Below, piece after piece: positions 51,206 to 60,167 of a stretch of 64,000 nucleotides of DNA. The notes under the pieces were generated by a model, which searched no databases, was not told where the DNA came from, and saw nothing but the letters and a program-made list of their open reading frames with translations. The translations under genes were made by a program, and so were the position numbers. How positions within the stretch are numbered: the first letter of the stretch is position 1; each line of letters opens with the position of its first letter. This DNA comes from Aurantiochytrium sp. KH105 (lineage: Eukaryota; Sar; Bigyra; Thraustochytrida; Thraustochytriidae): assembly GCA_003116975.1 (NCBI GenBank), contig BGKB01000086.1:1-64000 (forward strand), read 5' to 3'.

Positions 51206-52708
51206 CTATCTGCCAGTGCGCAAGAGACCCTGAGTATTACTACTCTGCGAGCTTTTACGCAAGAGATCAATCGGCAACTTGCTACTGCTTGCGGCCGCAG
51301 AAGGTCGGGCATTTCCACAAATCTCGCACGTTAGTTTCTTTCCATCTGTGTTCATGAACGTGCAAGAGCGACACTCCCAGGTCGCTGGCCGCCGAACCTC
51401 TTCAACGACTTCAACAAAACTATCCTTTGATCTGTTCGAGTCCAACAAGTCGACCGTCGTCGTCGTTGTCAAGACCTGCGTCGCTCCGGACTTAAGGACA
51501 TCGCCGACCTGCTGACGCTGACCCTCTTGTTTAGTGCTCGCGGCAAGCCGCGGACTTTTGCGAGTTGAGGACAGTGGTTCCAAGTACACCTCGCGCGTCT
51601 CGGTATTGTAGTTTACCACAAAACCTGGAATCTCCTCCGTTTGGACCCTACGCCATAGCCCTGCTTGCTTGGCGGATACGCGTTTGCTGCTGCTACAAGA
51701 CACATTTTTGGGCGTCTGCGCGCTTGCGTTGCTCGTCGAAATTGACGCCATTGGCGAGGCCGTAGGCGCAGGCAAGAGCGCATTTGCTGCCTTCGTTTGG
51801 GCGGCTTTCTCGCCTTCGAGGCCACGAGACCCCGTATCATCGGTCTTTGCTTCCCGTTTTAGCCTCTTGGCCTTTCGTTTGTTTCCACGCTTGCCGCCTG
51901 GCCGCTTGATTCCCTCGCGCGTAATGACATCTTGACGGAGCCGCGCAAAAAGCTGCATCATGGCATCATTCAGAACAACAGGGGGCAAGCTTCCCTTCTT
52001 TCCGCTTCCGCCTAATAGGCTTGGCCCCGTGTCCCGGTCTAAGAGGGCTTCCTTGGCAATCACATTTTGGCGCACCCGCTCCAAATCTGCCTCCGTCATT
52101 GGAGCGTCCCCATCCACAAGAGTATTCACGAGGAGAATGTATTCCTTGATGCGGCGCACGACCTTGATGCGAGGTCCAGTACTTGACAGCTTGTACCCGC
52201 TCGCCATCTCGCGAACGCGCTTATCCTTGAGCAGATGAAAGTTTACATTGGGCAATCGTTTCTTCTCAACCTCCTTGCTGCGTTTCGAGCCCGCGGAGTT
52301 GCCAGCTCGACCTGTAGACACTTGACCATGTGCACTCGTGGCCACGGCGTCACTCTCCCCCGAGACGGGAAGGCCTCTTGCCACGGCTGCAAATTCCGGT
52401 CGTTCGCGCAAAAACGCGCGCACCATGGCATCCGCGGCCTTGTTTGGGATCAGGTCCACGGCCGAGCTCTTCTTCCGGCACGTCGGGCATTCGCTCTTGA
52501 CCTGAACAGCCCGGCGAATGCATTCGGAGCAGAATGCGTGTCCACATCCTTTGAGACTACATGGAGACCGAAAGAATCCCTGGCAAATTGGGCATCGCAT
52601 CGTGACCTCCACGCTGCCGAGACCTTTGAGGGCCGTGCGGGCCCAAGCGACCTCGTCTTCCGCGTCAACGCGTTCCGCGCCTTCGACGTCCATCCCGGAC
52701 TGCGCCAT
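51206..52708 (-). CDS. RAD18-like RING/SAP E3 ligase with RanBP2-type zinc finger
   Basis: A 500-residue protein from the ATG at 52708 (MAQSGM); the longer frame starts at GTG. Residues 39-78 are a C3HC4 RING finger (CPICQ, CGHAFCSEC, CPTC). A linker leads to a SAP domain at about 155-196 (LLKDKRVREMASGYKLSSTG), the order and spacing found in RAD18, the E3 that monoubiquitinates PCNA with RAD6 for translesion synthesis. A Lys/Arg-rich nuclear-localisation-like stretch follows at about 276-290. At the C-terminus (about 444-469) is a RanBP2/NZF-type zinc finger (WECRSCTF, then CEICG). RAD18 normally has a C2HC ubiquitin-binding UBZ finger between RING and SAP, which I cannot see here. The C-terminal NZF finger may supply ubiquitin binding instead. 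A DNA-damage role is inferred. Confidence 0.82.
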   Translation of the reverse strand: MAQSGMDVEGAERVDAEDEVAWARTALKGLGSVEVTMRCPICQGFFRSPCSLKGCGHAFCSECIRRAVQVKSECPTCRKKSSAVDLIPNKAADAMVRAFLRERPEFAAVARGLPVSGESDAVATSAHGQVSTGRAGNSAGSKRSKEVEKKRLPNVNFHLLKDKRVREMASGYKLSSTGPRIKVVRRIKEYILLVNTLVDGDAPMTEADLERVRQNVIAKEALLDRDTGPSLLGGSGKKGSLPPVVLNDAMMQLFARLRQDVITREGIKRPGGKRGNKRKAKRLKREAKTDDTGSRGLEGEKAAQTKAANALLPAPTASPMASISTSNASAQTPKNVSCSSSKRVSAKQAGLWRRVQTEEIPGFVVNYNTETREVYLEPLSSTRKSPRLAASTKQEGQRQQVGDVLKSGATQVLTTTTTVDLLDSNRSKDSFVEVVEEVRRPATWECRSCTFMNTDGKKLTCEICGNARPSAAASSSKLPIDLLRKSSQSSNTQGLLRTGR

Positions 52709-53027
52709 CGGTTTGTTCGTTTGTTCGTCTGCTTGCCAACTCTGTTTGTCCAATCGCGCCGCTCGAGTGAGACTTTCCCACTCGTACGGCACTTTGCAAA
52801 CCCAGTTGCCTTCCCTTGCCTTCCCTCCGCCCCAGCCTGGGCCCCCGCCTGCTGCCCCGGCGCGCGTCGCGACGCTGCCGCCGCCGCTGCCGCCGTTCGG
52901 GGTTTGCGCTCCGACACTCAGCTCATTCGTGGTGGTTAGGTCCGAATTTGCCCATGATGGTGTTATAGGCCTAGCAGCAAGTTTACTTACGCTTGACCCG
53001 GTCCATCGCGATTCTTTCTAGCTGAGC
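52709..53027. other. short intergenic region
   Basis: These 319 bp hold the promoter of the RAD18-like gene, with a degenerate CCTTCC/CCTTGC tract near 52808-52830 and a CCG run near 52870-52895, and the 3' flank of the next minus-strand gene. Confidence 0.45.
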
Positions 53028-53891
53028 TCACGTGTCGTGGCTCGCGAGCAAATGCTGCCAGCACGCGGCAAAGAGCGAGTCACCGGCCGAAGAGGAGGCC
53101 ACCCAGGCCCATGAAGAACCCGAGAACGGGTCTGCGCCGTAGACGAGATCTCGTCCCTCGAGAAGAAATTGCTGCGTCGCGCGTGCTTGGGCCACGTCCG
53201 CGGGCAAACAAATCGACTGCGCCGGGACCAGCGTGCTTCCAGATGAGAGTCCGCACACAAGACGTGCAGTATACTTTGCAACTCGCTGTGACCAACCTGC
53301 GACGTGAGGCTTGCGACATCCTATGACAAAAGCAAGCCAATCGAGTCCTGCAGCTTTGAGAAAAGCGTCATAAGCAAGCGTCTTGAGCGCAGGGAGCTGG
53401 CCCTTTTCGGCCCATGACCTTGCGCATAGTCCTACTGCCGTCTCCCCAAGTCGTTCGTCGACGTAGCGCGGGAATATGATGGTGGTCAGACATTGATTTT
53501 CTTCGTGGCCTTCGAAGAAGACGGCCCAGTTACCAACGCGCAAGACGCGCAAGCCTCGACGGAGACCCTCCTGCGACGACGCATACAGCGCGAAGAGCAT
53601 ACTTGCAGTCTCGAGCGGGTCAGCAGCATGGTCAAATGGGCTCTCTGACTTGCGCGTAGCGGGGCCCTTTTCTGAGTGATTTGTCGTGGACGCGTGCGCC
53701 TCGAGTCGTCCGTCCCTGAGACCAACGATGAGGACACGCGTCATCATTTCGATGCCCGCACCGCAAGAGCTCTTCTCGATTGGAAAAGGTGCAGCAATTC
53801 CTCTCGCAAGAACGCGCACGCCTTGCGCTTGCGCGCATATGCGCTCGCTGACTTGCCCGAACACCGCTTTGCTGGGCCAGGCAAGGCGCAT
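53028..53891 (-). CDS. hypothetical protein
   Basis: A 287-residue protein from the ATG at 53891 (MRLAWPSKAVFG). A longer frame starts at TTG, and another ATG is at 53747 (MMTRVLIVGLRDGR). It has ordinary globular composition without membrane segments. The stretch around VLRVGNWAVFFEGHEENQCL and LTTIIFPRYVDERLG has a strand-turn-strand look, faintly like a longin or roadblock fold, but this is not a firm assignment. It is divergent from the RCC1 gene at 54317 and shares its upstream region. No function is proposed. Confidence 0.5.
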   Translation of the reverse strand: MRLAWPSKAVFGQVSERICAQAQGVRVLARGIAAPFPIEKSSCGAGIEMMTRVLIVGLRDGRLEAHASTTNHSEKGPATRKSESPFDHAADPLETASMLFALYASSQEGLRRGLRVLRVGNWAVFFEGHEENQCLTTIIFPRYVDERLGETAVGLCARSWAEKGQLPALKTLAYDAFLKAAGLDWLAFVIGCRKPHVAGWSQRVAKYTARLVCGLSSGSTLVPAQSICLPADVAQARATQQFLLEGRDLVYGADPFSGSSWAWVASSSAGDSLFAACWQHLLASHDT

Positions 53892-54316
53892 AGCCGTTGA
53901 TGCTTGCCATATCAAGTTTTCTCTTTTTTCCCAAGTTGACACTGCGGCTTTGGTAGCATAGGACCTTCCTACGATAAATTTTAGTAATGAATGGCTCGCT
54001 TTCTCTCCATTCTGTACAAGTAAAGCGAATGAGGGGCGAGCACGTGCAGCGCGCGGAGCCGCGCCCAAAGCTAGCTAGTGATAGTAAGAAAGTCAGTTTG
54101 GCTAGACTGACTCGATAGACCAAGCAAGCAAGGTCCTCCCTCTGCAGAGTAGTGAACAGAGCTCAATCATAGACCTAGCCTTGGCGAGCCGCCTGCGGAG
54201 GGTGGCAGAACCCCACCCGAGGCCGGTCGACGCGAGGCGAGGCGCGGCAAGGCGTGGCGCGTCACGTCGCGTCGCGCTGCGTCGCGTCGATTGGAGTCGC
54301 GTCGAGTCAAAGGACG
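53892..54316. promoter_or_regulatory. divergent promoter region with GTCGC repeats
   Basis: These 425 bp separate two head-to-head genes. The 80 bp before the RCC1 ATG (about 54232-54310) are a degenerate GGCGA/GTCGC pentamer array, probably in the 5' UTR. Confidence 0.5.
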
Positions 54317-56257
54317 ATGGCCGACCAACGCCTGAAGCCAGGAACCCTGGCCGATAAGCGCTCGGAGCTGACCGCCGGCCTGACCTCAATTCGTGGCAGC
54401 GAAAAGGTTTACAATGAAGAGGATGAAGGAGAAGACTACTGGGCGGATATTGATGTCAAGCGACTGCGCATTCGCGAGCTACGCGCTGCGCTTCAGGCAC
54501 GAGGTCTCAGCACCAAAGGGAACAAACGAGCTCTCCAGGTTCGTCTGCAACAATCGGTCCATGAAGAAAAAGAAGAAGAGCTCGAGTACTTGGCCATGGT
54601 TGAAGCCGCTCGCCGTGCAGAAGCCGCACTTGAAGAGTCTGGAAGCGTCTACACAAGCGGGCTCAATCGCAAAGGCCAACTTGGCGTTGGTGATCGTGAA
54701 AGCCGAGATACCTTTACCGTGGTGAAGCGGCTGCGCGGAAAAGGCATTGTCAAGGTCTCTGCCGGCGGAGATGTAGCGCTCGCGCTCGCTGAAAACGGCA
54801 ATGTATTCACCTGGGGCGGCGTAGGCACCGGCGGTAACATGGCCAAGGTTAAGGCTGCCGCAGAGGATGGAAAGCTCGATGCACGCGCACGACGACGCAA
54901 AAAGCAAATGGAGGAATCCGGCGAGCTCGAAGCCGTGGTTGGCGAAATTGGCGACGTTGGAGAGGACGGTCTTCCCGAGCCCAGACTTATTGAACCCCTG
55001 CAGGGAGAAGGAATCGTGACGGTCTCCGCGGGCCCAAATCACTGCGGCGCCGTTTCCGATGGTGGCGACCTTTACATGTGGGGCGACGGAACGCGCGGTC
55101 AGTGCGGCACCGGGCGTTTGGCAATTGAAAACAGTCCAGTCCTGGTCGAAGCTCTTCAGACCGGTGTGGTGGTTACCGAGGTTTCCGTCGGCCAGACGCA
55201 CTCGATGATTCTTCTCGAGGATGATTCCGAGGTAATGAGTTTTGGATTTTCTAACTCGGGCAAACTGGGCCTCACCACGCTCGAGCGCAAGGGTGTCAAG
55301 CCTCCTGCAAACAAGTATTTTCCGACTCCGACTCCATTGCCAGGATTTCGAGCTGTCAAGGTGCTTCGCGTCGCCTGCTCTGCGAACCATTCCGCCGCTA
55401 TCACAGACCATGGCTTGTACACCTGGGGCTCTGGTGACGGCGGCAGACTGGGTCACGGCGATCATCGCGACAGGTTTGAGCCATGTCGCGTCGACTCGCT
55501 GGCAAATGAAATTGTGATTGATCTCTCGCTCGGTTTCTGGCACACCGCTGCTGTCGTGCAAGTGCCACCTTGCTACAATGGTGGGTGGCTCTTCACGTGG
55601 GGATCTGGCTACCATGGCCAGCTTGCCCAGGGCGACACCACCTGCTGCGTGACGCCAACCGCCTCGCGCGTCTGCATGGACATGCGCCTGCTCTTCGTCC
55701 GCGTTGAATGCGGGCCGACGCACTGCATGGCGCTTACGATTGACAATGACCTCTATTCCTGGGGAAGCAATCCTCACGGCGAGCTCGCGCGAGAGCTCCA
55801 TTACGAAGAGGACGAGGAACGAGAGTACTCTCCGATTCCTGGCTTTGTCCCAGGCTTCAATACCATCGTCGATCGAGTTGGTCGCGGCAGCGTCATCAGT
55901 TTCGCTTGCGGGCGCAATTTCAGCGTTGTCGCCACAGCAAAGTACGTCGGCGAGACCGAGGAAGAAGTTATGCTCCGCGAGGACGACGAGGCGGCCAAGA
56001 TGGAGCGCGAGGAGCGTAGGATTGAGCGTCTTCGCCAAAAGGCAGCCGAGGAGGAGCGACGCGCCGCCAAGACTGCACAAGAGACGATCAAGACCACCGA
56101 TGATGGTCTCGTCGACCTCAAGCAGTTCGAGGGCATGGCCTGCGTCTCCTGCGAAGCTTGCCCGGGCTTCGAAGCCAATCTATTCCATCCCAACCAGTGC
56201 AAGGAGTGCAGACATCCCCGAAAGTACCATATCAAGCCCAAAAAGCACGCGCTGTGA
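54317..56257 (+). CDS. RCC1-repeat protein with SAP domain and C-terminal Cys/His cluster
   Basis: A 646-residue protein from the ATG at 54317 (MADQRL). Residues 46-80 form a SAP DNA/RNA-binding domain (RIRELRAALQARGLSTKG). RCC1-type blades run from about 105 to 560, shown by repeated G-x-(V/L)-(Y/F)-(T/M)-W/S-G patterns such as GNVFTWGGVG, GDLYMWGDGTRGQCGTG, HGLYTWGSGDGGRLGHG, WLFTWGSGYHGQL and NDLYSWGSN. About 55 charged residues are inserted in blade two (near 180-235). A Glu/Arg/Lys-rich helix follows at about 560-600. The C-terminus has C-x2-C-x2-C-x12-C-x2-C-x-H-x4-H (609-638), a probable zinc-binding finger with the N-L-F-x-P-x-x-C-x-x-C core seen in several cytoskeletal and signalling proteins. 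A chromatin or scaffold role is possible; RanGEF activity should not be assumed. Confidence 0.85.
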   Translation: MADQRLKPGTLADKRSELTAGLTSIRGSEKVYNEEDEGEDYWADIDVKRLRIRELRAALQARGLSTKGNKRALQVRLQQSVHEEKEEELEYLAMVEAARRAEAALEESGSVYTSGLNRKGQLGVGDRESRDTFTVVKRLRGKGIVKVSAGGDVALALAENGNVFTWGGVGTGGNMAKVKAAAEDGKLDARARRRKKQMEESGELEAVVGEIGDVGEDGLPEPRLIEPLQGEGIVTVSAGPNHCGAVSDGGDLYMWGDGTRGQCGTGRLAIENSPVLVEALQTGVVVTEVSVGQTHSMILLEDDSEVMSFGFSNSGKLGLTTLERKGVKPPANKYFPTPTPLPGFRAVKVLRVACSANHSAAITDHGLYTWGSGDGGRLGHGDHRDRFEPCRVDSLANEIVIDLSLGFWHTAAVVQVPPCYNGGWLFTWGSGYHGQLAQGDTTCCVTPTASRVCMDMRLLFVRVECGPTHCMALTIDNDLYSWGSNPHGELARELHYEEDEEREYSPIPGFVPGFNTIVDRVGRGSVISFACGRNFSVVATAKYVGETEEEVMLREDDEAAKMEREERRIERLRQKAAEEERRAAKTAQETIKTTDDGLVDLKQFEGMACVSCEACPGFEANLFHPNQCKECRHPRKYHIKPKKHAL

Positions 56258-56703
56258 GGTATCCACACATGTCCATGTCGAGATCCGTTGGAGAGAAAGT
56301 AAAAAAAAAAAATTGAAATTCTCAATTTGTTTGGAAATAGACTGTGACTGCCCGACAACGAGTAAGTCTTTTTTGCCTCCTCCCCCGAATTCGCTCTTCC
56401 GCAGCTGAGCAAAGTAGATGACCCGAGAGTGCGTAAGTAAGACGAGCAACTTGAACGAGCAACTTGAACCAAGCAAAGAGTGTGCGCCTGCCTAATAATG
56501 AATGACGAGCTTTTTTGATGTCGCAGTACGAATCGCCTCGTTGTCATGATTCTTGGATCGACGCTGGGCGCCGACAAACTTCAATAGAGCAACAGCACGC
56601 AAGCGTGCTCGCGTGCTTGTGTGCGCGTGCGTCGAGCTGTGAGCAAACAAATTAAAAAGGCTAAAGCGCGAGGACATTCGTTGCCGCGCAGAGATATTGC
56701 AAC
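56258..56703. other. intergenic region
   Basis: This is the 3' flank of the RCC1 gene, with a 12-base A run near 56299-56311 and a short stem (AATTGAAATTCTCAATT) next to it, and the promoter of the tail-anchored protein gene. No other gene is seen. Confidence 0.5.
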
Positions 56704-57066
56704 ATGGCGGCCTCTGCTAGTGCGGGCGACGCCAATAAACTCAATGAGATGAACACGTTTACCAAACTGGAGGAGCTTGACATGGAGGACGTGCACTCCT
56801 CTGTTTCGAGCCACATGGTCGAGGGTATGTCGGCGCCAAACACGCCCATGGCGGGCGCTCAGACGCCTTCGACCCCGAAGCGTGCCCCTGCCGTCAGCCC
56901 AATCATGCCCTCAAGAGTGAGAATGAGCAAGCAGGACACAACCAAGTCTAAAGTCGGTGTGATTGATCCGGAAATCACGCCATGTATTCTTTTTTGGGTC
57001 GTATGGATCTCCATTGCGAGCGTGCTCTTGTATCTTAAGCTCACAACGTCAGAGTCGGAAACCTAA
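56704..57066 (+). CDS. tail-anchored membrane protein, function unknown
   Basis: A 120-residue protein. Residues 1-90 are hydrophilic with Ser/Thr-Pro sites (NTPMAGAQTPSTPKRAP). A single hydrophobic helix at about 93-112 (CILFWVVWISIASVLLYLKL) is followed by only eight polar residues. This is the pattern of a tail-anchored protein inserted post-translationally into the ER or an organelle. No SNARE heptads are evident. The repeated TP sites suggest phosphorylation by proline-directed kinases. Confidence 0.65.
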   Translation: MAASASAGDANKLNEMNTFTKLEELDMEDVHSSVSSHMVEGMSAPNTPMAGAQTPSTPKRAPAVSPIMPSRVRMSKQDTTKSKVGVIDPEITPCILFWVVWISIASVLLYLKLTTSESET

Positions 57067-57303
57067 AATTTGCATCTCTATGTTAGATTCGCCTACCATT
57101 TCGCGCTTGTTCCGAAGCAGAAAGAATTCTCTTGCATTTGATGGTAGACCTATCAAATGCGTCCGCTGTTTCCGAATGTAACCCTCGCAAACATAACTCG
57201 CGACACTTTATGGAATTGCATGCATGAAAGAAAGAAAAAAGAAAGGAAACATCATTCTCAAGAGCCTTCTCGCTCGCACTTGTTTTGGAGTTTGCAAAGA
57301 TGA

Positions 57304-59379
57304 TCACCGACGCTTGCGCTTCTTGTTTGGACGCAAGGAAGGGTCAATCTCCTCAGGAGCAAGACCCTTGACAGAAAATAGACGGCGCGCACGCTCCTCG
57401 AGCGTTCCTCCGCACTTGAGATTGCGTGTCTCGAGCTCCTTCTTCAAGACTACCAGACCGAACCTCTCCAGCGAGGCTGCACTTTCTGCAGCATCGAGAT
57501 CGACAGGGCCAAGCTCCTCCTCACTGGATGTCTGCTGCGATGATGAGCTGGTGGTCTCTGCTGAATCGTTCTCCACAGCTTCTGCGTTGTTCGTGCATGG
57601 GGTTGCCGATCCGACGACCTCTGCTTCTTGCTCAGAGTAAAAGCTTGAGCCTGCGCACAAAAGGCGCAGATTCGAATCGCCACACAAACCGTGCACGCGG
57701 CGGTCCAAAGGCTCGCAACGAAAGGTTTGCTCGCCCAAGTTGATGCGTACAAAGGTTCCGGCATCCATTGAAAGAGCGGGGTAAAAGAAATGCGACTCCG
57801 GAACGGTAGACGAGGACAAGGACGAGGCTGCGCCTGCTGATGTCAAGAGGTGCAGTGGTTCGCCAGCGGGCTTGTCTGCGATGGAGACGCGTCGGCCGTC
57901 GATTGCAAAGTAGAGTTGCCGTTTGCTGACGTCGAGGTGACAGCCAATCGTGCAGCCCTCCCGGACGACAGCAGCGTCTCGAAGCGGGATGCCGTCGATC
58001 GTTGCTTCGAGCTCGCAGCCCTGATCGAAAAATTTGCCCCGTACGGGATCGAGCGCCCAGGAAAGTGGGAGATCACCCACACCGTCTTCAGATGACTCGG
58101 TGGCTTCAAAGAGTTCCGTGGCGCACCCAATCTGAAGCGAACCCGCGGGCTCGGCGACCAAGGTCACTTCAAAATACCAGGAATCGGCCGTGACCGCAAC
58201 AGAAGGGACCACTGCAGTGCTGAAGTCTGCACGGCCTTGGACCTCACCAAAGTCGCCGACGCCCAGATCCCCGCAGAGGCACTGTATACGATCGCCATTG
58301 ATATTTTCTGCAGTGTCGAGGTCCTGATTGACGTCGTCTTCGAGCGCCTGCGCGTCCGCCTTGGCACTTGCTCTCGCTTGCACGGAGGCTTGTTTGGAGC
58401 GCCGCATACCCTCCATAATGGATGAGCTCATTGACGCCTCGGACTGCTGAATCTGCGCTGTGTAGGTCCGCATCTTTTCGTCGATTGCCGCGCGGGCTTG
58501 GGCGCGCTTTTCTGCTACAAACTCGGCATATCGTGCGGGTGTAAGGTCCTCGCTCCGGTGCGAGAATGGGCATGCACGCCCGCGAGGGCAGCCGTACCAT
58601 GGCGGAGCATTGTCCGGTTTCTTGGCCTTACTCACTTGGGCACGCGCCCAGTCTGTGCAAAGCCGACGCTCGCGACCACCGCCGTTCTTGCGCTCCTTTG
58701 GCACGTGGTCCGCCCAGGACGGGACACTGAGAAACCAGTTTTTGATCCCCGACGGTGTGTTCAGTAGTTTCGAGTCTCCGGGGGCAAGTTCTTTGCCTTC
58801 TCTTCGCAGTTGCTCGCGCTGAGCTTGCTCCTCGCGCCAAAGTCGCAGACGCACCTCATTATTAACATGACGCAGCCGTCGCCCATTCAGATCGCGACAA
58901 GCGCTAAAGTCCGTGGTTCCAGACCCGCCTCTACGGGCGGAAGCTCGCAGAGTATTGCCAAAGCCTCCTTTGCCGCCACGAAGACCACCTCTCAATCGCG
59001 CCTCGATCCACGCTCCATTACGGATGCTTTCATCGGGGTCGAGCCACCTCGACCCGCTGGAGCTCCAGAGCTGCCATTGCGCGGCACCTGATCGCGGTAT
59101 CTTGGCACGATGTAGAACTTCGTCGAGCACTTGAGCTGCAGAGCAAGATCCGCGTCTTGCAGGGTCGAGACAAACCGTGCGCACGCCGTTAACTTTGACA
59201 ATCACCTGCTCCTGAACGAGTCCACCTTGCGTGTTTTCTTGATGCAGAGAAGACAGTCGAAGATTACGGAAATGCATGGTATGGATCTCGTCCCCGGGCT
59301 TGGTCATGAGCTTCGGCAGAACCTGCGTATCCGGCACATTTAAGCGCCGTCGCCGTCGGCCCCCTTGTGTTGCCAGCAT
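57304..59379 (-). CDS. SDE2: SDE2-family protein with CCCH finger and SPRY domain
   Basis: A 691-residue protein from the ATG at 59379; the longer frame starts at TTG. Residues 57-136 are a ubiquitin-like domain ending LRGGLRGG, directly followed by KGGFGNTLRA (137-146). This is the SDE2 processing site, where the ubiquitin-like part is cut off to expose an N-terminal Lys. The SDE2 core follows (FSACRDLNGRRLRHVNNE, about 158-175). A probable CCCH zinc finger is at 241-274 (Cys 241, 264, 270, His 274). A SPRY domain lies at about 355-555, and a C-terminal SAP-like helix pair (LKKELETRNLKCGGTLEERA) at about 640-675, as in SDE2. In fission yeast Sde2 acts in the spliceosome on selected introns; human SDE2 acts in splicing and replication stress. 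The CCCH and SPRY insertions are not in the yeast or human proteins as I know them. Confidence 0.9.
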   Translation of the reverse strand: MLATQGGRRRRRLNVPDTQVLPKLMTKPGDEIHTMHFRNLRLSSLHQENTQGGLVQEQVIVKVNGVRTVCLDPARRGSCSAAQVLDEVLHRAKIPRSGAAQWQLWSSSGSRWLDPDESIRNGAWIEARLRGGLRGGKGGFGNTLRASARRGGSGTTDFSACRDLNGRRLRHVNNEVRLRLWREEQAQREQLRREGKELAPGDSKLLNTPSGIKNWFLSVPSWADHVPKERKNGGGRERRLCTDWARAQVSKAKKPDNAPPWYGCPRGRACPFSHRSEDLTPARYAEFVAEKRAQARAAIDEKMRTYTAQIQQSEASMSSSIMEGMRRSKQASVQARASAKADAQALEDDVNQDLDTAENINGDRIQCLCGDLGVGDFGEVQGRADFSTAVVPSVAVTADSWYFEVTLVAEPAGSLQIGCATELFEATESSEDGVGDLPLSWALDPVRGKFFDQGCELEATIDGIPLRDAAVVREGCTIGCHLDVSKRQLYFAIDGRRVSIADKPAGEPLHLLTSAGAASSLSSSTVPESHFFYPALSMDAGTFVRINLGEQTFRCEPLDRRVHGLCGDSNLRLLCAGSSFYSEQEAEVVGSATPCTNNAEAVENDSAETTSSSSQQTSSEEELGPVDLDAAESAASLERFGLVVLKKELETRNLKCGGTLEERARRLFSVKGLAPEEIDPSLRPNKKRKRR

Positions 59380-59653
59380 CTGCTTCGCAAGAAAGCGAGT
59401 GACCGCGCTCGGGGCAGCCAAGCAAGCAGCTTGCCGGGCAGACCAGCAAGGCCAGTCAGCAGGCCAGTCGAGCAGGCTGGAAGACTGTCGCCTCGCGCGC
59501 CACGCTCGCGTCGCGAGCCACCGACCGCCACCACTCTTGGAGACTGATCAACCAACAAGCTCTGCCGAGCAACAACGAGCCAGAGCACCGAGGCCGCGCG
59601 AAGAACACGGCTCTGCGGTGTTTCTGACTGCCTTACGCCCTGTCCTGCTCTAC

Positions 59654-59681
59654 TCTGCTCCGCTCCGCTCCGCTCCGCTCT
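59654..59681. repeat. (CTCCG)n pentanucleotide repeat
   Basis: About four CTCCG units with CTCTG/CTCTC variants lie about 275 bp upstream of the SDE2 ATG. Confidence 0.85.
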
Positions 59682-60057
59682 CCTCTGGCTGCTCAGGTTG
59701 TTCGTGCTCTGCTGGTCGTCGTTGCGGTGCTTTGCTAGCTCTTGTGCACTTCGGGCTTTGAGCAGACGCTCAACGTTTCCGGAGAAGAAAGATAGCACGC
59801 CGAGGACGCACGCAAAGACGCCCGCTTGGAACACTCGCGCGCGACTTGAAGCTCGCTCGAGACGGCTGCACCGAACGTCCTCGTTAGCGAGCGAGACACG
59901 AGTGATCACCCGCGTGCGGGCGCGTTCCACTGGAACAAACTTTCTTGTTGAGCAGCGAGAGGAGGACGACGACGAGGACAACGCCATTGACGCGAAGGAC
60001 GCCATAAGCGAGGGGCAGGATTGAGGAACGAGAAGATCGAGACCCGCAAGAACTCCC

Positions 60058-60084
60058 TGACGTGACGTGACGTGACGTGACGTG
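60058..60084. repeat. (TGACG)n pentanucleotide repeat
   Basis: Five TGACG units lie 84 bp upstream of the BEACH ATG. Each junction makes TGACGTGACG, so the array contains multiple half-sites of the bZIP-type TGACGT element. A regulatory role is inference. Confidence 0.88.
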
Positions 60085-60167
60085 CTGTGCAACGATCGAG
60101 GTCTAAACTGGCTCGGTCCTGGTCGAAAGCTTCTTCGGTTGCTTGCTCGCACGATTTGATCGTAAAG

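Larger units (their letters stand above)
59380..60167. promoter_or_regulatory. 788-bp divergent promoter region with pentamer repeats
   Basis: SDE2 (minus) and the BEACH gene (plus) start head-to-head across this region. It carries a CTCCG tract (59654-59681) on the SDE2 side and a TGACG tract (60058-60084) close to the BEACH ATG. No separate gene is supported; a frame of 290 codons on the minus strand is Ser/Arg/Ala-rich and lacks motifs. Confidence 0.5.
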
